Both the position numbers and the translations under genes were made by a program. A stretch of DNA of 9,504 nt, taken from NCBI GenBank assembly GCA_044228875.1, contig JBGAUA010000141.1, positions 1 to 9,504 on the forward strand, read 5' to 3'. Positions 1-7,431 of this stretch are shown here, in pieces. The DNA is from Epilinea sp044228875. Lineage in GTDB: Bacteria; Chloroflexota; Anaerolineae; Epilineales; Epilineaceae. Position 1 is the stretch's first letter. Every line of letters begins with the position of its first letter. Below the pieces are notes generated by a model. That model did not search any database, was not told the origin of the DNA, and saw only the letters and a list, made by a program, of their open reading frames with translations.

Positions 1-2031
1 GAGCTCTATCGCGATATCCTCGTGCGGCGCGGTCTGGCCGACAAGCCGGTCTGGCTCCTGGCCGCCGGATGGCGCCTGACCGTGGATGGGCGCTCAAGCC
101 CTTGGGGCGCGTGGACACCTGCGTCGGCCGTCACTGAACTCGATGCCGCCTGGCGTCTCGCTCGCGGTTCCTGGCCTTGGGCCGGACCCTTGTTCCTGCG
201 CCACGACGACCCCGGGGTCCGAGCTTCGGACAGCGCATCGGGTTACCGCTTGTGGCTTGGCGACGGTCCAGAGGCTGCGTTGACCGCGCTGGGAAGTTGG
301 GCATCGCAGATCGCGGCAGAGCCGTTGGCGCCGGCCGTGGACTCCAATCTGATGGCAGCCAGGCGGCATCACGCTGCCTTGGCGCCCTGGTGGCCGGCGG
401 TTCCCGGATTAGCAGCTGCCCTCGTCGGCCTGGCGTTGCTCCTGGGCGGTTGGCGGGGTGGCGTGTCGGCGCCGTCGACCGGCGAATTGCCACCATGGCT
501 CGACCGCATTCCGCTGTTCCAGGCAAAGGGCCGTCGGATCGTGCAGGCCGCCGCGAAGCTGGCCGGGTGGCGCGCCGTGGGCCTGGCCTTCGCCTTGGTG
601 CTGGCCAACGCCTCCCTGCCTTCCGGGCCCGGTCTGGTCTGTCTGTTGGTCTTGGGGCTGGTCGGACTGCTGCATCCCATTGCCATCCTGACCGTTGCCC
701 CGGCCATCTTGCCCTGGCATGACACGCTGCGGCTGCGACTGTGGTCCAGGCCGGTCCTTCCCTTCGAGGGTCTGTTGCTCATTGCCTTGGTCGCCTGCCT
801 GCTGCGCGGACTGGCGCTTGGATCGCGGGAAATGTCTCCTGTTGGTGCGCGGGTTGTGGATCGGCGCCGACGCGACCTGGGTCTGGTGCTGCTGCTGACC
901 GGGTGGGGGGCAGTGGCCGCGGCCCACGCGCGGTACTCCGGCACGGCCTGGTTCGAATGGCGGACGGTGATCATGGAGCCGGCGCTCTTCTTCCTCCTGC
1001 TCCGTCACTGCGCCGACGGCTGGACGGCGATGCGCCAGCCGCTGCTGGGCCTGGTAGGCGGGGCGACCGCCGCCGCGGCGCTGGGCCTGGTGGGGCTGCC
1101 GCTGACGGCGCTCTCTGCCGCCGGGTGGAACGTCGACACCCAGTTGGCTTCGGCTGTGGCGGCAGAGGGTGTGTTGCGGGCCCGCGGTCCCTACGGCTCA
1201 CCCAACAATCTGGCGCTGTGGCTGGGGCGGATCCTGCCGCTGGCGGTCGCGGCAGGGGTGGCTGCCCGCCCGCGCGGGTCGGCCCTATGGCGCTGGGTGC
1301 CGGCCGCACTGATCGGGGTTGGACTCCTGGCGACCTTCTCGCGCGGAAGCTGGGTGCTCGGTCTGCCGGCCTTGGGGTTGGTGGCGGTCCTGGCCTGGCG
1401 ACGCCGAGGCCGCTCCATGACGACGGCCGGCGGCGGCCGTCGTCGGACGGGGAAGCTGCCTGCCGCGATCATCGCCGTGGCGGCGGCCTTGACACTCCTC
1501 CTGTCCCCCCTGCTGGCCAGCGAGCGGCTGCGGGGGACGCTCAGCCTCGCGCCCGGTTCCACTGCCTACATCCGCTGGCGACTCTGGCAGTCGAGCGTGG
1601 CGATGGTCGCCGACCATCCATGGACGGGCGTCGGTCCCGACAATTTCCTCTATGCCTATCGGGATCGCTACGTGCAGCGGGACGTGGTGCAGGAGCGGTC
1701 CCTCAGCCATCCGCACAACCTCTTCCTGGACTGGGCCGCAAGGCTGGGCCTGCCCGGCCTGGCGATCGGCATGCTGATGATGGGCACTGCCGCCATGGCC
1801 TTGCGCCAAGCCGCTACAGCGCGGCGCTGGTCACGCGAGGACGAACACGAAGCCTGGCTCTGGGGCCTGATCGGCATGCAGGCCTATGTCCTGGCGCACG
1901 GGCTGGTGGACAACCACTTCTTCCTGGTTGACCTGGCGGCCGCGCAATGGTTGCTGCTGGCGGCCGTCAGGTCTCTGGCTCAAGCGGATGCGGCATCACT
2001 ACCGGACGCGATCAAGGACATGCCGACTTGA
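1..2031 (+). CDS. O-antigen ligase/Wzy-type membrane protein with N-terminal glycosidase-like segment, 5' partial
   Basis: The frame is open from base 1 (E-L-Y-R-D-I-L before the GTG at 22), so the true start lies outside the window; 676 residues are visible. Residues 1-107 resemble the C-terminal end of a clan-A (TIM-barrel) glycoside hydrolase: a KPVW...GW strand at 15-24, then a helix and a WPW turn at about 58-60. A long polytopic region follows, with roughly a dozen hydrophobic segments from about 131. It carries features of the O-antigen ligase/polymerase family (Wzy_C): GSPNNLA near 399-405, TFSRGSW near 445-451, and a large loop with HPWTGVGPDNF (539-549) and HPHNLFLDWAARLGLPGL (570-587). 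The expected role is glycan-chain polymerisation or transfer of lipid-linked glycan on the outer face of the membrane. 'O-antigen' is only a family name here, since Chloroflexota generally lack LPS. The substrate cannot be told. Confidence 0.85.
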   Translation, partial: ELYRDILVRRGLADKPVWLLAAGWRLTVDGRSSPWGAWTPASAVTELDAAWRLARGSWPWAGPLFLRHDDPGVRASDSASGYRLWLGDGPEAALTALGSWASQIAAEPLAPAVDSNLMAARRHHAALAPWWPAVPGLAAALVGLALLLGGWRGGVSAPSTGELPPWLDRIPLFQAKGRRIVQAAAKLAGWRAVGLAFALVLANASLPSGPGLVCLLVLGLVGLLHPIAILTVAPAILPWHDTLRLRLWSRPVLPFEGLLLIALVACLLRGLALGSREMSPVGARVVDRRRRDLGLVLLLTGWGAVAAAHARYSGTAWFEWRTVIMEPALFFLLLRHCADGWTAMRQPLLGLVGGATAAAALGLVGLPLTALSAAGWNVDTQLASAVAAEGVLRARGPYGSPNNLALWLGRILPLAVAAGVAARPRGSALWRWVPAALIGVGLLATFSRGSWVLGLPALGLVAVLAWRRRGRSMTTAGGGRRRTGKLPAAIIAVAAALTLLLSPLLASERLRGTLSLAPGSTAYIRWRLWQSSVAMVADHPWTGVGPDNFLYAYRDRYVQRDVVQERSLSHPHNLFLDWAARLGLPGLAIGMLMMGTAAMALRQAATARRWSREDEHEAWLWGLIGMQAYVLAHGLVDNHFFLVDLAAAQWLLLAAVRSLAQADAASLPDAIKDMPT

Positions 2032-3448
2032 AGATCACCGAGTTGAACAGCGGGTGGAAGGGCACGCCGGTGTTCTGAAGGCCGAGATAGGTCTTCGGCG
2101 GGTTGATCGGGCCTGGAGGCAGCGCCGGGTTGCCCGGTTCGCCGAAGCCGCCGATGTCCTGCGGGTTGGCCATGGCGTTGTTGATGATGGCGACCGGTAC
2201 CTTCCCCAGCAGGCCGCTGCAGACCTTGGGCGCTCCCACGTCGATGGGGACCCGTGTGGGCTCGGGCGTCGGCGTGGGCGCCGTCTGGCAGCCGAGGGCG
2301 CTGAGGTCGCGGTTGGCCGTCTGCACCGGAGCGGTGCGGCTCTTGTACTGCGTCCGGCCGCCGAACTGCATCGGCTTCGCATGGTGGGCGGGGTAGACCA
2401 TTGCGCCGCCCACCAGGTCCCGCAGCGCGGCGCTCAAGTTCACCCAGCGGGCTGTCACCGAGCCCAGGTCCAAGGCCCAGGTATCGGTCAGTACGTTTTC
2501 GCTGTCGCTCATCCCGGCAACCCGAATGCCGCCCTGCACCACCATCATCCGGCGCGTCGTGTCGTAGGCGGCGCTGTGAAGGTAGCGGCCCTGCGGACGG
2601 GCGCCCTCGACCGTCATGGCCTTCCAGGTGGCCTTGGAGAGGTCGGGATCCGCCAGGTCGAGGCTGAAGACGCGAGCCTCGGCGAGGTTGTTGTCCGGGC
2701 TGCCGCCGTAGGACAGCACCTGCTTGCCCAACGGTTCGTAGACCAGGGTTGAACCCACGAGATTCTGGGGGCCGCCCTTGGGCCCCGGCAGGAAGCGCAG
2801 CTCACCGGTCGTGTCGTCGACCTTCAGGAAGCTGGTGCCCAGGTTCTCTCCCTGGCAGTCCCCTTGGGCCGGCATGCCGCCGTCGAGCGGGCAGCGCTTG
2901 GTGCCACCCTGGACCACGATCACGTCATGGCCGGGGACATAGACCGCGGCGGAGAAGATGCGGTCCACCGAGCCGGAGGGCACCGTGTTCCGCCAGGTGT
3001 TGGTCTTGAGCGTCAGCACCTGCACCTGGTTCTTGCCGTCACCGTTCGGGTCGGCTCCGCCAATGAAGTACACGGCAGAGGCATCGCCGGCCGGCCGAAA
3101 GGCGGCGGCCGCGCCGTAGCTGAGGCGGCGCGAGCCGACCGTGCTGGCGTTGACGAAGCGCGCCTTCGACAGGTCGGCGTTGGAGAGATCCAGCACCGAC
3201 ACGTTGTCCACGGCCTGACCGGCCTGGTTGATACCACCGTAGCTGTAGGCCTTGCGGCCCGTGCTGTCATAGGTGGTCGCCATGTAGTAGATCAGCGGTG
3301 ACTGCGGGGCCAGCTTCTCCCAGGCGCAGGCCAGACCGGTTCCCCCTTGCGTCGAAGGCGCGGCGCTTGCCCTGTGGGCGCCGATCGAGACCAACGGCAC
3401 GAGCAGGCCGAGCAGCACGATGGTACGGCGAGCGGCTTCACAGCTCAT
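2012..3448 (-). CDS. Secreted Kelch-repeat (six-blade propeller) protein with Pro/Thr linker and C-terminal tail
   Basis: This is a 478-residue predicted secreted protein. The start at 3448 is chosen because AAGGAG ends 6 nt before it; an in-frame ATG at 3463 directly abuts that AAGGAG and has no good ribosome site of its own. A signal peptide is visible: RR at 7-8, a hydrophobic core at about 9-22, and a likely cut after A-S-A at 27-29. Six Gly-Gly pairs, typical of Kelch blades, lie at 71-72, 130-131, 181-182, 248-249, 306-307 and 363-364, with paired Tyr/Trp and 'V..LDL' strands between them, so a six-bladed propeller is likely. A short PTPTPEPT linker (about 391-398) leads to an 80-residue tail with Cys at 410 and 477. 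Galactose-oxidase-type catalytic residues are not evident, so a binding role is more likely. The nearest upstream genes on this strand are tRNAs. The 3' end overlaps the convergent membrane-protein gene. Confidence 0.85.
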   Translation of the reverse strand: MSCEAARRTIVLLGLLVPLVSIGAHRASAAPSTQGGTGLACAWEKLAPQSPLIYYMATTYDSTGRKAYSYGGINQAGQAVDNVSVLDLSNADLSKARFVNASTVGSRRLSYGAAAAFRPAGDASAVYFIGGADPNGDGKNQVQVLTLKTNTWRNTVPSGSVDRIFSAAVYVPGHDVIVVQGGTKRCPLDGGMPAQGDCQGENLGTSFLKVDDTTGELRFLPGPKGGPQNLVGSTLVYEPLGKQVLSYGGSPDNNLAEARVFSLDLADPDLSKATWKAMTVEGARPQGRYLHSAAYDTTRRMMVVQGGIRVAGMSDSENVLTDTWALDLGSVTARWVNLSAALRDLVGGAMVYPAHHAKPMQFGGRTQYKSRTAPVQTANRDLSALGCQTAPTPTPEPTRVPIDVGAPKVCSGLLGKVPVAIINNAMANPQDIGGFGEPGNPALPPGPINPPKTYLGLQNTGVPFHPLFNSVIFKSACP

Positions 3449-3454
3449 GGCAGA

Positions 3455-3460
3455 CTCCTT
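3455..3460 (-). promoter_or_regulatory. Shine-Dalgarno site of the Kelch gene
   Basis: AAGGAG on the minus strand, 6 nt upstream of the ATG at 3448. It decides the start: the longer reading from 3463 would put this motif inside codons 2-3. Confidence 0.8.
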
Positions 3461-3487
3461 CATTCAGCAGGTTCAGGGCGAGGCGGA

Positions 3488-3505
3488 CCACCCAGATGCG
3501 GGTGG
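3488..3505 (-). other. Inverted repeat (hairpin) between tRNA-CAT and Kelch gene
   Basis: CCACCC and GGGTGG form a perfect 6-bp stem around a 6-nt loop, in the 76-bp space between the end of the CAT tRNA and the Kelch start. No T-run follows on the minus strand, so it does not look like a classical terminator. It could be a processing or 5'-leader structure. Confidence 0.4.
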
Positions 3506-3524
3506 AATGCGCAGGTCGGCGAGG

Positions 3525-3597
3525 TGGGCCCACCAGGATTTGAACCTGGGACCAACCGGTTATGAGCCGGCTGCTCTGACCGCTAAGCTATGGGCCC
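3525..3597 (-). tRNA. tRNA with CAT anticodon (elongator Met or Ile2)
   Basis: This is a complete 73-nt cloverleaf. The acceptor stem is GGGCCCA paired with TGGGCCC, with discriminator A at 3525. The D-arm is GCTT...GAGC. The anticodon stem is GCCGG/CCGGT with loop CTCATAA and anticodon CAT at 3564-3562. The T-arm is CCAGG-TTCAAAT-CCTGG. It is not an initiator tRNA: the first acceptor pair is a normal G-C, and the anticodon stem lacks the three G-C pairs next to the loop. The choice between elongator Met and Ile2 (C34 modified to lysidine) cannot be settled by eye; the TTGGTC stretch after the anticodon arm is also found in some Ile2 tRNAs. The 3' CCA is not encoded; CCT follows the discriminator. 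Confidence 0.95.
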
Positions 3598-3625
3598 TTG
3601 GCTGGGCGCCGCCACCGTGACAAGG

Positions 3626-3696
<71 letters not shown>

Positions 3697-3733
3697 GAGA
3701 CGAGAATGATGCCGGCCCAAGAAGGGCGACCAG

Positions 3734-3807
3734 TCGGGGCGAGAGGATTTGAACCTCTGACCTCAGCGTCCCAAACGCCGCGCGCTGCCGGACTGCGCTA
3801 CGCCCCG
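3734..3807 (-). tRNA. tRNA-Pro(TGG)
   Basis: This is a 74-nt cloverleaf with acceptor stem CGGGGCG/CGCCCCG and discriminator A at 3734. The D-region is the proline-like TAGCGCAG...GCGC. The anticodon loop is TTTGGGA with anticodon TGG at 3773-3771, and the T-arm is AGAGG-TTCAAAT-CCTCT. CCA is not encoded (CT follows the discriminator). It is the first gene of the three-tRNA group, 37 bp upstream of tRNA-Gly, and probably belongs to one precursor transcript. Confidence 0.95.
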
Positions 3808-3846
3808 TTGCTTCGCCCCCACCCAACACGGGGCTGAAGACAGACA

Positions 3847-3875
3847 ACTATACCGCCAAGCGCGGGCGGTAGGAA
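3847..3875 (-). promoter_or_regulatory. Probable promoter of the tRNA cluster
   Basis: On the minus strand, TATAGT at 3852-3847 is a good -10 hexamer in an otherwise GC-rich spacer. TTCCTA, 17 bp further upstream at 3875-3870, is a weak -35 candidate (three of six consensus bases). This would start a transcript about 30-35 nt before tRNA-Pro. Confidence 0.45.
3851..3871 (-). other. 7-bp inverted repeat overlapping the tRNA promoter spacer
   Basis: TACCGCC and GGCGGTA form a perfect 7-bp stem around a 7-nt loop. The repeat fills the spacer between the candidate -35 and -10 elements and touches both. It lies 72 bp after the stop of the downstream VWA gene on the same strand. It may end that operon's transcript, although no T-run follows, or be an operator. 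Confidence 0.4.
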
Positions 3876-3942
3876 ACCGCGCAGGGAATCGGCGGGGTTC
3901 CGACACGGCACCCGGCCACGCTCGATGACCTCCGTGGTGCGA

Positions 3943-6900
3943 CTATGGCCAGTCCAGGTTGGGGCAGCGGATGGTGTAGGCGATCTGGCTGTAGATCAGG
4001 CGCAGCTCGCTGGTGCTGGGAGCGCGGAAGACCTTGTCCGGGCCGCTGGCGATGCGTCCCAGGAGATCGAAGTCCACGTCGGCGTCGCTGCCCAGGCCGA
4101 TGGCCACCACAGAGATACCGGCGCCCTTGGCGATGTCGGCTGCCGCCACAACCTGCTGCGGATCGATGTCCACCCGCCCGTCGGTGAGCAGGACGATGAC
4201 ATGGTTGCCCTCGGGCTGGGCTCGAGGTCCGGAGAGCTCGGCGGCCGCCTCCTGCAGCCCCCTGTCGATGCGGGTGCCATGGACGCTCTGAAGCCCGGCC
4301 AGAACCATCTGCAACTGGGCGGCATCGCCGGTCAAGGGGGCCAGGAGCCGAGCGTCCTGGTCGAAGGTCACCACGCCGGCCTGGTTGCCCTGTTCCGCCA
4401 GGAGCAGGGTCACGAACTGCGTCGCGGCTTCGGCGGCCACCTGCAATCGCGTTCGCTGGCCGTCGGCAGAAGGCTGGGCCATGCTGCCGGAGGTGTCGAT
4501 GGCCAGCATCACGTCGGCGAACACCGTCTTGTCCTGGCAGCGCTGGAAGACCACCAAGGGCAGGAAGATGGGTTCCGCCGGCCGCGGCGTTGCGGTGGGG
4601 GTGGTGGAAGGCGTCGTCGTGGGGCGCGGCGTCGGGGTGCGGGTGGGCGGCGGCGGCTGGCTGAGCACATCCACGACCGGGACCGGGAAGGTCAGGTCGC
4701 CGGGCTCGTCCAGACCATCGACGAATTCGGCCCAGGCCCGCACATTGGTCGGCCGGCGACCGATCTGCTGCGGCTGCACGCGATACGACATGGACAGGCC
4801 GTCGAAGGGCAGATCGGTGAAGGTCCAGCTGAGCGTGTTGCCGGTCACCCGCGGGGTCGGCCCGGCGCTGGGGCCGACGAAGCGCATGTCGGACGGCAGC
4901 TCGTCGGTGACGGTCAGGCTGCGGGCCAGCACCGTCGCCGACAGGCGCCGAGCGATCTCGGCGTAGATGCCGCCCAGGGCAGTGGCGTCGGGGGCGTAGA
5001 AGCTGTCTTCAGGGCTGCTGGCCGAACGCACCATGACCATCGGGTCCACTTCGCCGAAGCCGATGGTGAACAGCCGGACGCCGGCGTCCTTGGCCAGTTC
5101 GGCCATGCGCAGGACGGCATCCGGTTGGTCGTCCTTGCCGTCGGTGAGCAGGATGAGCACCGGTCGCGCGATGTCGCGCGACCGCGGGCCGAGGAGCTCA
5201 GCGCCCGCCGTTTCGATCGCAGCCGCGATGTTGGTGCCGCCGGCGGGCTTGATCGCCATGATGGCGCGCTTGACCGCGTCGCGGTCGGCGGTCAAGCCTT
5301 GCGCCAGCGCCGAACCGTTGTTGAAGGTCACCAGGCCGAGCCTGTCCCGGGCCATATCAACCTGGTCGGCAAAGGCCAAGGCCGCGGCGATGGTATCCGT
5401 GATCTTGTTGTTCTCCATCATGGAGAAGGAGCGGTCGATGGCCAGGACGATATCCACACCCTGACCGGCGTCCGGGCAGGAGCCGCCGACCTGCAGGGTC
5501 ACCTCGGCCTGCCCGCCGAGCACCAGGCTGTCCGGCAGGGCCCGCTTGTCGCCCGCCAACCGGCAGCCGCCGCGCCGCTCCTTGATGGGCTCCGGCGTGG
5601 CGCCCGGATCCAAGGCCCAGACCTGGACCTTGTCCGCGGCCCTGTCCACGGTGTACACCCGGCCGTTGTCGTCCACCGTGAGGTCCACCACGTCGCTGCC
5701 GGATGGGGAATAGGCGCCGGCATCCCACGCGGCCAGCAGGCCGCCATCCGGACGGTACTTGCTCACCACCCCGTCGATGCCCAGGACGAACACCGCGCCG
5801 TCGGGTCCCACCGCCAGGCGCCGCGGCAGCGTAGCGGTGGCCCAGCCGCCCGCCGGCAGGCCGGCCGCCAGTACCTCTACCCGGTTCCGGCCGCGGTGAG
5901 CGGCATACACGCGCCCATCGGGCGCTTCATCCGCGGCGGCGATGTCCCACCACAGCGTCCAGGTCTGGCTGAAGGTCTGGGTCAAGAGCTCGCGGTCCAG
6001 GACTCTGAGGGTCTGGGTGATGCCGTAGTGGCGCAGGGCGGGTGCGGCGCTGTCGAGTACCGTCAGCCGTCGACCCTGGTCGCGCAACTGGATGGCCGTG
6101 GCCCATTGCTCGGTCACGCCGGCGCGGAGGCGCAGGGACTGCAGCGGCAGGCCGGTGGGGCTCAGACGATGCAGCCAGCGCGCCTCCACCACCATCGGCT
6201 CGCCGGCCGGGCTGACCGTCAGGTCAATGGGCTGGAAGGACCGGCTGGGCGTGAACTGGGGCACCAGATGGTCGGCCGGCGTGCCGTCGGGCTGAAACGC
6301 CTGCAGTCGCGGCCAGGCGTCCAGAACCCAGATCCTACCGTCGATGCCGGCATGGATGGCGTGAGGGGCCACGAGGCGGCCCTCCGGGAAGCCCAAGCGC
6401 GGCCAGACCGCGATGGCGTCGCCGTTGCGCGGCTGCCAGCCGAAACCGATGATGCCGTGCCAGGCGCGCGCCGAACTGGCGATGGTCGCGAAGACGCCCT
6501 TGCGCGGCCAATGGGTCACGCCTTTCATGCCCTCCATGAAAAGGGCCTGCTGGCTGTCCGTCATGCCGCTCTTGATCCACAGGATGGCACCGGCCGACTG
6601 GACGTAGAGGTCGCCGTTATCATCCACCGACAGATCCTGGGGCGCGTACTCCGGTTTGGCCTGCACAAGGCGTTTGACCACCGCGCCCGCAGCGTCCAGC
6701 TGCAGGATGGCCCGGCCGCGCTGCTCGGCCACGAAGAGCGCGCCGTTGGGGCCCAGGTCGAGCCCGCGAGGCTCGCCGTCAACGGTCCAGCGAGCCTCTT
6801 CCCGGCCGTTGGCCAGCACCAGGATGAGGCCGCGCTCGGGCACCGAGACATAGACCTTGCCCCCTCCGGCGGCGATGCCCCAGGGCAGGAGGCCCTCCGG

Positions 6901-7419
6901 AAGCGGCCATTCGCCCTTGGCCGTGCCGTCGAGGCCGAGATGGACGATGCGCGCGTTGCCCCGATCGGCGACATGCACCATTCCCGCCGCCACGGCCACG
7001 TCGCGTGGTTCGGACAGCTGGCCCGGACCGGAGCCCGGGCTGCCGAGGTTGGCCAGGAGCCTGCCGTCGTAGCCCAGTACGTCGATGCGGTCGTTGCCGC
7101 TGTCGGCCACGTAGAGGGCATCGGCGGTCGCGTCGATCCCTGCCGGCGCCAACATGGTGTCGGCGGGACCCTGCCGGCTGCCGCCCTGCCAGGTGTCGGC
7201 GAGGCGGTAGGCTTCGCCGGGCCCGGTCTGGCTCGGTCGGGACGGGACGCGTCCTTCCGCCGCGGTCAGGGACCTGACCGCGGCGATCAGGAGCGCCGCG
7301 CCCGCGAGGCCGGCGACCAGCATCCGGCGCCGCGCCGCCGACGGTCGGCGCGGCAGCGCCGGGCGCAACGCGAATGGCTCAAGGGAAGCCGGGGGACGGC
7401 GCAAGGCGGACGTGGGCAT
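3943..7419 (-). CDS. Large extracytoplasmic NHL-propeller protein with two VWA domains (downstream paralogue)
   Basis: This protein has 1158 residues. Start: two adjacent ATGs (7422 and 7419) follow TAGGAG. The second has 6-nt spacing and is preferred. An Arg-rich head (eight Arg in the first 32 residues) precedes a hydrophobic segment at about 34-49, acting as a signal peptide or anchor. Residues 90-610 contain NHL-like repeats (for example LYVADSGNDRIDVLGYDG). VWA-1 spans about 655-830 with MIDAS residues D662-x-S664-x-S666, T729 and D760. A small beta domain (about 833-920, SLTVTDELP...FPVPVV) leads into a Pro/Thr linker and PIFLPLV (about 920-957). VWA-2 spans about 967-1152 with D975-x-S977-x-S979, T1049 and D1080. 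The only four cysteines are 619, 648, 961 and 1152. The expected role is metal-dependent protein binding at the cell surface; the ligand is unknown. It lies immediately downstream of its paralogue in one operon. Confidence 0.9.
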   Translation of the reverse strand: MPTSALRRPPASLEPFALRPALPRRPSAARRRMLVAGLAGAALLIAAVRSLTAAEGRVPSRPSQTGPGEAYRLADTWQGGSRQGPADTMLAPAGIDATADALYVADSGNDRIDVLGYDGRLLANLGSPGSGPGQLSEPRDVAVAAGMVHVADRGNARIVHLGLDGTAKGEWPLPEGLLPWGIAAGGGKVYVSVPERGLILVLANGREEARWTVDGEPRGLDLGPNGALFVAEQRGRAILQLDAAGAVVKRLVQAKPEYAPQDLSVDDNGDLYVQSAGAILWIKSGMTDSQQALFMEGMKGVTHWPRKGVFATIASSARAWHGIIGFGWQPRNGDAIAVWPRLGFPEGRLVAPHAIHAGIDGRIWVLDAWPRLQAFQPDGTPADHLVPQFTPSRSFQPIDLTVSPAGEPMVVEARWLHRLSPTGLPLQSLRLRAGVTEQWATAIQLRDQGRRLTVLDSAAPALRHYGITQTLRVLDRELLTQTFSQTWTLWWDIAAADEAPDGRVYAAHRGRNRVEVLAAGLPAGGWATATLPRRLAVGPDGAVFVLGIDGVVSKYRPDGGLLAAWDAGAYSPSGSDVVDLTVDDNGRVYTVDRAADKVQVWALDPGATPEPIKERRGGCRLAGDKRALPDSLVLGGQAEVTLQVGGSCPDAGQGVDIVLAIDRSFSMMENNKITDTIAAALAFADQVDMARDRLGLVTFNNGSALAQGLTADRDAVKRAIMAIKPAGGTNIAAAIETAGAELLGPRSRDIARPVLILLTDGKDDQPDAVLRMAELAKDAGVRLFTIGFGEVDPMVMVRSASSPEDSFYAPDATALGGIYAEIARRLSATVLARSLTVTDELPSDMRFVGPSAGPTPRVTGNTLSWTFTDLPFDGLSMSYRVQPQQIGRRPTNVRAWAEFVDGLDEPGDLTFPVPVVDVLSQPPPPTRTPTPRPTTTPSTTPTATPRPAEPIFLPLVVFQRCQDKTVFADVMLAIDTSGSMAQPSADGQRTRLQVAAEAATQFVTLLLAEQGNQAGVVTFDQDARLLAPLTGDAAQLQMVLAGLQSVHGTRIDRGLQEAAAELSGPRAQPEGNHVIVLLTDGRVDIDPQQVVAAADIAKGAGISVVAIGLGSDADVDFDLLGRIASGPDKVFRAPSTSELRLIYSQIAYTIRCPNLDWP

Positions 7420-7425
7420 CATCGG

Positions 7426-7431
7426 CTCCTA
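7426..7431 (-). promoter_or_regulatory. Shine-Dalgarno site overlapping the upstream stop codon
   Basis: TAGGAG on the minus strand. Its TAG is the stop codon of the upstream VWA gene, and the motif sits 3 nt from the first ATG and 6 nt from the second. This indicates translational coupling of the two paralogues. Confidence 0.75.

Larger units (their letters stand above)
3808..3942. other. Intergenic space between VWA operon and tRNA cluster
   Basis: These 135 bp hold no supported gene. They contain the tRNA promoter candidate and the 3851-3871 inverted repeat. A weaker GCCCC/GGGGC stem lies at 3815-3834 in the leader of tRNA-Pro. Confidence 0.6.

Noticed and set aside
741..1931. A 396-codon plus-strand frame inside the membrane-protein gene
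   Set aside because: The product is rich in Gly, Arg, Ala and Pro and has no membrane or domain pattern, while the overlapping frame gives clear family motifs.
3488..3505. Hairpin as a rho-independent terminator after the tRNAs
   Set aside because: The stem is good, but no T-run follows on the minus strand.
3908..3940. CCACG/CGTGG and GCACC/GGTGC pairings just after the downstream VWA stop as a terminator
   Set aside because: The stems are five bases with long loops, share bases, and have no T-run; this is common by chance in GC-rich DNA.
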